DNA of 64,000 nucleotides, from the NCBI GenBank assembly GCA_910587005.1, contig CAJULB010000004.1:124001-188000 (forward strand). The letters run 5' to 3'. How positions within the stretch are numbered: position 1 is the stretch's first letter; the number at the start of each line of letters is the position of its first letter. The DNA is from an uncultured Christensenellaceae bacterium (GTDB taxonomy: Bacteria; Bacillota; Clostridia; Christensenellales; Borkfalkiaceae). Made by a program: the position numbers and the translations under genes. The notes under the pieces were generated by a model. It was not told the origin of the DNA, made no database searches, and saw only the letters and a list, made by a program, of their open reading frames with translations. This document shows positions 58,126-64,000 of the stretch, one piece after another.

Positions 58126-59388
58126 TCAGAATGACTGCCTGCATTTTAAATATGAGTAAATCTCACCGAATTTAACCGCGGTTTGCGTTCCCTCGGTCAT
58201 ATTTTTAATGTTCGCCTCGCCCGAAATCAGCTCGTTTCCGCCGATAACAGCGACATATTGCGCACCCAACTTATCCGCGTACTTAAATTGCGCCTTAACG
58301 CTGCGCTCCATCAAATCCGCCTCCGCATTAACGCCGTTTGCGCGAAGCCGAGCCACAATTTCAAAAGCCTTTGCGCGGGTTGCATCGTCCATACCCGCAA
58401 CATATATAAGGGGCTTTTGCCCGTCAGGGAAGCTTACGCCCGTGTTTTCCATTAAAAGCATAAGTCGCTCTATCCCCGCCGCAAAACCGATTGCAGGCAA
58501 CGACGGACCGCCCAGCTCCTCCACCAAATTATCGTATCTTCCGCCCGCACAGACCGCGCCCTGCGCGCCAATGTCGGTGGAAACAAACTCGAAAACAGTT
58601 TTTGTATAATAGTCTAAACCCCTTACTATGCCCGAGTTAACTACGTAAGGCACCTTATTTGCCGATAAAAGCGACTTCACTTTTTCAAAGTGGGTGTTGC
58701 AGTCCTCGCAGAGAAAATCTAAAATCTTCGGCGCGTCCGCGGTTATTTTTTTGCACTTTTCCTCCTTGCAGTCAAGCATGCGCAAGGGGTTTTTATCAAA
58801 ACGCGAACGGCACGTTTCGCACATTTCCGCAAGGTGCGGACGGAAGTACTCTTTCAGCGCTTTGTTGTATTCAGCACGGCATATACGGCACCCAATCGAG
58901 TTAATCTGCAATTCCGTCTTTTTAATTCCCAGCTTGTTAAGGAAGGTAGAGGCGGCGAAAATTACCTCCGCGTCCGTTTCCGCGGACTTCGCGCCGAACA
59001 CCTCCACGCCGAACTGGTGAAACTCCCTCAACCGCCCCGCCTGAGGTCTTTCGTAGCGGAAACACGGCGTAATGTAGTAGGTTTTCAAGGGCATGGGCGT
59101 GCTTGCAAGTCCGTTTTCGATAAACAGCCTTACGGCCCCCGCGGTGCCCTCTGGTTTAAGCGTGATACTGCGCCCGCCCTTATCCTCGAATGTGTACATT
59201 TCCTTGTTTACTACGTCGGTCGTTTCGCCTACTCCGCGCAAAAACAGCTCCGTATGCTCAAACACGGGCGTGCGGACTTCTTTTATGTTGAAAATTTCAG
59301 CCGTTTCTCTTGCCGATTTTTCTATGAACTGCCATTTACAGGACTGATTAGGCAAAACGTCCTTTGTGCCCTTGGGTATGTTAATCAT
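58126..59388 (-). CDS. hisS: Histidyl-tRNA synthetase
   Basis: 420 residues. Charges tRNA-His. Class II motifs: motif 2 TPCFRYERPQAGRLREFHQFG split across residues 107-125, histidine loops SGIVRGLDYYTKTVFEF near 254 and motif 3 GFAAGIERLMLLME near 310. C-terminal anticodon-binding domain about 325-420. An unusual cluster of cysteines (CRICRAEYN, CETCRSRFD, CKEEKCKKI, CEDCNTHFE, about 165-235) suggests a zinc-bound insertion domain, seen in some Firmicutes HisS. AAGGA lies before the ATG. Confidence 0.96.
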   Translation of the reverse strand: MINIPKGTKDVLPNQSCKWQFIEKSARETAEIFNIKEVRTPVFEHTELFLRGVGETTDVVNKEMYTFEDKGGRSITLKPEGTAGAVRLFIENGLASTPMPLKTYYITPCFRYERPQAGRLREFHQFGVEVFGAKSAETDAEVIFAASTFLNKLGIKKTELQINSIGCRICRAEYNKALKEYFRPHLAEMCETCRSRFDKNPLRMLDCKEEKCKKITADAPKILDFLCEDCNTHFEKVKSLLSANKVPYVVNSGIVRGLDYYTKTVFEFVSTDIGAQGAVCAGGRYDNLVEELGGPSLPAIGFAAGIERLMLLMENTGVSFPDGQKPLIYVAGMDDATRAKAFEIVARLRANGVNAEADLMERSVKAQFKYADKLGAQYVAVIGGNELISGEANIKNMTEGTQTAVKFGEIYSYLKCRQSF

Positions 59389-59411
59389 AAATTTTCCTTA
59401 TTGTTAAATAT

Positions 59412-60701
59412 TTAATCTTCGGGAACGAACTGCTCGCCGAACAATCTGTCAAGCGCTTCAACCGCTTCTTCGCTTTCGTATTCTGCGGCTTTGCGCCAAA
59501 GCTCGCGCGCTTTTTCCTTGTCCTTTTCGGTTCCGCGCCCGTAAAAATAACATTCGCCGAGTCTGAACAAAACGTCCTCGTCGAAAATTTCCTTATCCTG
59601 CGACAAATATTCAAAGCCCTTCTTTTCATCCTTTGCAACGCCCTCGCCATCGAGGTACATAAACCCGAGCTGATATTTCGACGCGAAATAATTTTGCGAC
59701 TTCATAAAAATTTCAAACGCTTTTTTCACGTCCTTTTCCGTTGCCGTGCCGTTTTTGTAGCAAAGACCAAGGCGGTACTGCGCGCTTTTTGTGCCGTTTG
59801 CGGCTTCGGCTTGCAACATTTCAAAGCCCTTTTTCTCGTCCTTTTCCACTCCGTCGCCGTCGATATACAACAGCGCGAGCTTTACGGTTGCGTTTGCATA
59901 ACCGTTTTCCGCGGATTTTTTATACCACAGAACCGCCTGCTCCATATCGGGCTGCTCGGCAAATTCGTAAAGCCTTGCTAAATTATACATACTTTCCGCA
60001 TTGCCCATTTCCGCCGCTTTTCTGCACCATTTAATTGCGTTTTCGGTATCGTCCTCTAAATCGTAGTGCGCAACCACCGCCTCTATTGCTTCCAAATCGC
60101 CCGTTTCGGCGGCTTTTATGTTCCATTTGAGGGAGCTTTCCTCATCGTGCAAATCAAGCGAATACATAAGCGCGAGAGTTTTCATAACCTCTACGTTGCC
60201 TTTTTCGGCAAGCGGCAAGTACCATTTTTCCGCCTCTTTATAGTCGGGCTCAATCGGGTTATCGCCGATTTCATACCCGTAATTATACATATTGCCCAGC
60301 TTTTCGCAAGCCTCGTCAAGCCCCTGCTCCGCGGCTTTTTTGAACCACTCTACCGACTGCGCGGCGTCGCCGTAAGCATATTTTTTGCCGATATAAAACT
60401 GCGCCTGCGCGTTGCCCGCTTCGGCGGCTTTGCGCATAATCGCCTCGCCGAGAACAAAGTCCGCATCGGGAATGGTTTTATCGATATGCGCCTGCGCAAG
60501 GTTATAAAGCTCGTCCGCGGACATTGTTTGGGCAAGCTCGTCGGCTTTTCTGCCCCACGAGGTTTTCCCGTCGGAATTGCGCGAGGGACTGCGGATAATT
60601 CTTATCAGTCCGATTACTACCGAAATAATCATAATCGCGCCGACTATCCCGAAAATTAACAAAACGGCGCTGTCGGACGAACCTGCAAGCAAATTTAACA
60701 T
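59412..60701 (-). CDS. Membrane-anchored Sel1-repeat protein
   Basis: 429 residues. One N-terminal membrane helix (about 11-32, VLLIFGIVGAIMIISVVIGL) and a cytoplasmic or surface tail made of about nine Sel1-like repeats (A-x-x-G-x-x-x-A-x-x-x-L-G-x-x-Y-x-x-G), for example AEQGLDEACEKLGNMYNYG, AANGTKSAQYRLGLCYKNG and KYQLGFMYLDGEGVAKDEKKG. These helical hairpins bind other proteins. Specific partner unknown. Confidence 0.88.
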   Translation of the reverse strand: MLNLLAGSSDSAVLLIFGIVGAIMIISVVIGLIRIIRSPSRNSDGKTSWGRKADELAQTMSADELYNLAQAHIDKTIPDADFVLGEAIMRKAAEAGNAQAQFYIGKKYAYGDAAQSVEWFKKAAEQGLDEACEKLGNMYNYGYEIGDNPIEPDYKEAEKWYLPLAEKGNVEVMKTLALMYSLDLHDEESSLKWNIKAAETGDLEAIEAVVAHYDLEDDTENAIKWCRKAAEMGNAESMYNLARLYEFAEQPDMEQAVLWYKKSAENGYANATVKLALLYIDGDGVEKDEKKGFEMLQAEAANGTKSAQYRLGLCYKNGTATEKDVKKAFEIFMKSQNYFASKYQLGFMYLDGEGVAKDEKKGFEYLSQDKEIFDEDVLFRLGECYFYGRGTEKDKEKARELWRKAAEYESEEAVEALDRLFGEQFVPED

Positions 60702-60768
60702 ACTTTCTCTCCTTAAAATAATCTACGACACGTACCTTTTTGGCTTCGTATAAATCTTGATAAAACAT

Positions 60769-60877
60769 GTCATGCTGACGCTTGCGGAAGCATCTGAAAT
60801 CAGCTTACAACGAACGTTAAGTCTGTAATGGGTTACGGTAAAGACAATCAGATTCTTCGGCAAGCCTCGGAATGACA
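60769..60877. repeat. Inverted-pair repeat, family 1, copy J
   Basis: TGTCATGCTGACGCTTGCGG with AAGCATCTGAAATC on one side and CAATCAGATTCTTCGGCAAG with CCTCGGAATGACA on the other, 109 bp, between hslU and the Sel1 gene on the same strand. Confidence 0.85.
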
Positions 60878-60907
60878 GTAAAGCAACATTCAGATTGACA
60901 ATAACTA

Positions 60908-62221
60908 TTAAAGAACGTATTTCTTCAAATCGCGGTTTCGTACGATATTTTCCAGATGCTCCTCAACGTATTTCGCGTTTACGTCCACGCGGATAACGGG
61001 ATAGTCGTTCCCGCCCGCATTGAACGAAATATCCTCCAAAAGGTATTCCATAACGGTGTGCAGTCTGCGCGCGCCGATGTCCTCGGAAGTGTTGTTTATA
61101 TCCTCGGAAATTTCCGCAATTTTTTCTATCGCGTCAGGTGCAAACTGCAAATCGATGTTATCCACCGCCAAAAGCGCCTGATACTGCGAGGTTATCGCGT
61201 TCTGCGGTTGGGTTAAAATGTTGATAAAATCGCTTTTAGTAAGGCTTTTAAGCTCTACCTGAATGGGAAAACGCCCCTGCAATTCGGGAATTAAATCCTC
61301 CACCTTGGAAACGTGGAACGCGCCCGCCGCAATAAACAGAATATAATCCGTTCTGATAGGACCGTACTTTGTCATTACCGTACAGCCCTCGACAATCGGC
61401 AGAATGTCGCGCTGAACGCCCTCGCGCGAAACGTCCGCGCCGCCGCGGTTTTCCTTGCCCGCGATTTTGTCGATTTCGTCAATAAAAATTATACCGTCGT
61501 TTTCCGCGCGGCGGATAGCCTCGGCATTTACCGCGTCGTTGTCGATAAGCTTGTCGGCTTCCTCGGCGATAATAAGGTTTTTAGCTTCTTTTACGGAAAT
61601 TTTGCGCTTTTTCTTTTTACTCATTCCCAGTCCCGAAAAAACCGAGCCCAAATCAATCGCCGCGCCGCTTCCGGGTGAAAGCTCCAACGGTTTGGGAATA
61701 TCCTCTACCTCAATTTCAATCATAACGTTGTCAAGCTTGCCCGAATGAATTTCGTCAACGATATTCTGCTCGAAAATATCGCGGGGAAGCTCGCCGCGCT
61801 CGTCCTTGCGCATATCCGCAATGACTTTTGCAATTCTGCGCTCCGCCGTGGCTGTCGCGCGGTAGCTGACTTCCGCAGTTTTTTCTTCCTTTACAAGTCG
61901 GATAGCGCACTCGGCAAGGTCGCGAATCATACTTTCAACGTCGCGTCCGACGTAGCCGACCTCGGTGTACTTTGTTGCTTCAACCTTTAAAAACGGAGCT
62001 TTTACAAGCTTTGCAAGCCTTCTTGCAATTTCCGTTTTACCTACGCCCGTAGGGCCCTTCATAATAATATTTTTGGGAGTTATTTCGTCCTGCAACTCGG
62101 GCGAAAGCATACTCCTTCTGTAACGGTTTCTAAGGGCGATTGCAACGGCTTTTTTAGCCTCGTCCTGACCTATAATATATTTGTTAAGCTCGTGAACTAT
62201 CTGTTTGGGTGTTAAATCCAT
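60908..62221 (-). CDS. hslU: ATP-dependent protease ATPase subunit HslU (ClpY)
   Basis: 437 residues. AAA+ unfoldase that feeds substrates to HslV. Walker A GPTGVGKTE at 56-64, Walker B GIIFIDEIDKIAGK near 245, the pore loop KYTEVGYVGRDVESM near 81-95 (GYVG), sensor/arginine region PELQGRFPIQVEL and C-terminal DIGARRLHTVMEYLLEDISF. The C-terminus ends RNRDLKKYVL, matching the tail that inserts into HslV. 70 bases after hslV. Confidence 0.97.
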   Translation of the reverse strand: MDLTPKQIVHELNKYIIGQDEAKKAVAIALRNRYRRSMLSPELQDEITPKNIIMKGPTGVGKTEIARRLAKLVKAPFLKVEATKYTEVGYVGRDVESMIRDLAECAIRLVKEEKTAEVSYRATATAERRIAKVIADMRKDERGELPRDIFEQNIVDEIHSGKLDNVMIEIEVEDIPKPLELSPGSGAAIDLGSVFSGLGMSKKKKRKISVKEAKNLIIAEEADKLIDNDAVNAEAIRRAENDGIIFIDEIDKIAGKENRGGADVSREGVQRDILPIVEGCTVMTKYGPIRTDYILFIAAGAFHVSKVEDLIPELQGRFPIQVELKSLTKSDFINILTQPQNAITSQYQALLAVDNIDLQFAPDAIEKIAEISEDINNTSEDIGARRLHTVMEYLLEDISFNAGGNDYPVIRVDVNAKYVEEHLENIVRNRDLKKYVL

Positions 62222-62291
62222 AATTACTCCTTAAATTTTATTCACGAATTTCCCGGCAAGCCGTGCCGGCAAAAATCCGTAAAGACTGACG

Positions 62292-62825
62292 TTAAATCGT
62301 TTCGCACTTAATATTGTCGTTGGTGTAAACGCAAATCTCGCTTGCAATTTTAAGCGATTTTTTAGCGATTTCTTCCGCGGAAAATTTCGTATTCTGATAC
62401 AGCGCGCGCGCCGCCGCCAAAGCGTAGTTACCGCCGCTGCCGATTGCCGCTATCCCGTCGTCAGGCTCGATTACCTCGCCCGTGCCGGAAACTATCAAAA
62501 GCGTATCCTTGTCCGCGACAATCATCAAGGCTTCCAATTTCCTGAATTTATCAGTGCGCCAAAGCTCGGCAAGCTCCACTGCGGAGCGCATTAAATTGCC
62601 GGAGAATTTATTCAACATTCCCTCGAACTTTTCGCTCAAAGAAAACGCGTCCGAAACCGAGCCGGCAAAGCCCAAAATAACTTTACCGCCGTAAATTCTG
62701 CGCACCTTCTGCGCCGTGGTTTTGAAAATTACGTTTTCACCCATTGTGACTTGTCCGTCGCCCGCGATTGCCGTGGTGCCGTCCTTTTTAACGGCGCATA
62801 TTGTAGTTGCGTGAAATTCTGTCAT
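62292..62825 (-). CDS. hslV: ATP-dependent protease peptidase subunit HslV (ClpQ)
   Basis: 177 residues. Proteasome-like peptidase. N-terminus MTEFHATTICAVKKDG; in most HslV the Thr of the TTI motif becomes the nucleophile after processing, here Thr7. GDGQVTMGENVIFK, then GGKVILGFAGSVSDAF and GSGGNYALAAARAL are the family motifs, and EICVYTND ends the fold. It overlaps trmFO by 4 bases (ATGA). Bacillus-type N-terminal Ser is not present. Confidence 0.96.
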   Translation of the reverse strand: MTEFHATTICAVKKDGTTAIAGDGQVTMGENVIFKTTAQKVRRIYGGKVILGFAGSVSDAFSLSEKFEGMLNKFSGNLMRSAVELAELWRTDKFRKLEALMIVADKDTLLIVSGTGEVIEPDDGIAAIGSGGNYALAAARALYQNTKFSAEEIAKKSLKIASEICVYTNDNIKCETI

Positions 62826-64000
62826 AAATTTTGCTCCAAATCGTTTTTGTATTTTTTAATGCTTTCCAGCGCGCGTTCCGCAAGATAAGCGTAGCGCTGT
62901 TTTTTGTCGCGTATGGTTTTTTCGGGCGGTTTTAGTATACCGAAGTTTGCGTTCATAGGCTGAAAATCTACATTTGCCCCCGATATATGCGCCGACAACG
63001 CGCCTGTAACCGTTGTGTTGTCTGGAATTTTCGGTTGACGTCCGTTAAGCTTTTCAATCAAATGAATTGCGGAAAGTATTCCGCTTGCCGCGCTTTCCAC
63101 ATATCCCTCTACGCCCGTTATCTGCCCCGCAAAAAACACCTGCGGATTGCTTTTCAACGAAAAATCCGCGTTTAAACACTGCGGTGAATTAATAAAAGTA
63201 TTGCGGTGCATAACCCCGTAACGCAAAAATTCGGCGTGCTTTAAAGCGGGAATTATAGAAAACACTCGCTTCTGTTCGCCGAATTTCAAGTTTGTCTGGC
63301 ACCCGACGAGGTTGTAAGCAGTGCCTTGTTCGTTCTCTTTTCTCAACTGCAAAACCGCGTAAAAGCGGTTGCCGTTTTTATCTTTCAGCCCCACGGGCTT
63401 TAAATTTGCAAAGCGCAGACTTTCAAACCCCCGCGCCGCCATAACCTCTGCGGGCATACAGCCCTCGAAAATTTCGCGCTTGTCAAAGTCGTGCAAAACG
63501 GCTTTTTCCGCCGTTAAAAGCGCGTTTACAAATTCTTCGTATTGTTGCTTGTCAAGCGGGCAGTTGATATAATCGTCGCCGCCCTTGCCGTATCTGTCGC
63601 CGAAAAAACAGCAGTCGAAATCTATACTCTCCCGCGAAATTACGGGCGCGGAAGCGTCGTAAAAGTGCAATTGCCCCCCGCATATGTCCGAAATACTTTT
63701 AGAAAGCGCGTCTGTCGTAAGCGGGCCGGTTGCGACAATGCACCTGTCTTCGGGAACGGAAACAACCTCTCCGCATATAATTTCTATGTTTTTGTGCGCG
63801 GTGAGTTTTTCGGTTATAAACCCGGCAAACTTATCTCTGTCAACGGCAAGCGCACCGCCCGCGGGCACCTGCGCGTACTCCGCCGCCTCCATCGTAAGCG
63901 AGCCCAAAATGCGCATTTCTTCCTTTAAAAGTCCGCACGCATTGCCGTAAACGTCCTTGCTTTTTAAGGAGTTGGAGCAAACCAGCTCGCCGAAGCTTTT
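62822..64000 (-). CDS. trmFO: Folate-dependent tRNA (uracil-54-C5)-methyltransferase TrmFO, N-terminus outside window
   Basis: 393 codons visible, open at the right edge. Makes ribothymidine 54 in tRNA using methylene-tetrahydrofolate and FAD. The frame already reads KSFGELVCSNSLKSKDVYGN and LLKEEMRILGSL at the edge, then VPAGGALAVDRDKFAGFI, FEGCMPAEVMAARG, LRFANLKPVGLKD, YNLVGCQTNLKFGEQKRVF and GVEGYVESAASGILSAIHL, all TrmFO signatures. The FAD-binding start (G-x-G-x-A-G) lies beyond position 64000. The apparent ATG at 63916 is internal. Confidence 0.96.
   Translation of the reverse strand, partial: KSFGELVCSNSLKSKDVYGNACGLLKEEMRILGSLTMEAAEYAQVPAGGALAVDRDKFAGFITEKLTAHKNIEIICGEVVSVPEDRCIVATGPLTTDALSKSISDICGGQLHFYDASAPVISRESIDFDCCFFGDRYGKGGDDYINCPLDKQQYEEFVNALLTAEKAVLHDFDKREIFEGCMPAEVMAARGFESLRFANLKPVGLKDKNGNRFYAVLQLRKENEQGTAYNLVGCQTNLKFGEQKRVFSIIPALKHAEFLRYGVMHRNTFINSPQCLNADFSLKSNPQVFFAGQITGVEGYVESAASGILSAIHLIEKLNGRQPKIPDNTTVTGALSAHISGANVDFQPMNANFGILKPPEKTIRDKKQRYAYLAERALESIKKYKNDLEQNL

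Noticed and set aside
1..64000. tRNA, rRNA, transposase, prophage or restriction-modification genes
   Set aside because: None could be recognised on either strand by reading the sequence and translated frames.

Overview
The window reads as a chromosomal segment of a monoderm, anaerobic member of the Bacillota. The evidence is lipobox lipoproteins, an Enterococcus-type V-ATPase operon, a three-subunit [FeFe] hydrogenase, AddAB rather than RecBCD, a NiaR-type NAD regulator and grpE-dnaK-dnaJ. Moderate GC, BspA-like and glycan-active lipoproteins and a PnuC transporter fit an uncultured gut Clostridia lineage (Christensenellales-like is a guess). I found no rRNA, tRNA, CRISPR array, transposase or phage gene. 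Most genes lie on the minus strand.

Layout. 1-8.0 kb: secreted glycan module with a reversed-order GH3 (cut by the window edge), a lipoprotein with three beta-sandwich modules, a GH16 endo-beta-glucanase and a beta-helix lipoprotein. 8.6-10.3 kb: an AgrC-like histidine kinase divergent from an unlisted 18-residue amphipathic peptide gene with a perfect Shine-Dalgarno and its own terminator; this is the most unusual locus here. 10.5-19.2 kb: nine-gene V-ATPase operon with a sodium-type c-ring. 19.5-22.1 kb: amino-acid ABC importer with a circularly permuted binding protein. 22.1-26.4 kb: cardiolipin synthase, a MATE exporter behind a structured attenuator leader, and five DnaA boxes. 26.4-30.7 kb: hydrolase and Hsp70 operon. 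30.9-36.4 kb: BspA-like gene remnant, PnuC with an attenuator leader, a foreign AT-rich hydrolase and the NAD operon nadB-nadC-niaR. 36.6-43.8 kb: addB-addA. 43.9-52 kb: lipoproteins, a dehydrogenase, a sugar kinase, a self-regulated XRE/small-protein pair, a GltD-type oxidoreductase and a HIT protein. 52-56.5 kb: HydCBA hydrogenase. 56.9-64 kb: small regulators, thioredoxin, HisS, Sel1 protein, HslUV and TrmFO.

How they fit together. HydABC would reoxidise ferredoxin and NADH to H2. The V-ATPase would couple ATP to Na+ movement, which could drive importers. The GH cluster would supply glucose from beta-glucan, and NiaR controls NAD supply.

Two themes cut across the window. Intergenic gaps, including gaps inside operons, carry about ten copies of an inverted-pair repeat of about 110 bp plus two other palindromic families. 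Several genes without any ribosome-binding site start 5-9 bases after a TATAAT-like hexamer, which predicts leaderless mRNAs. All coordinates come from reading the sequence by eye; no search was run.
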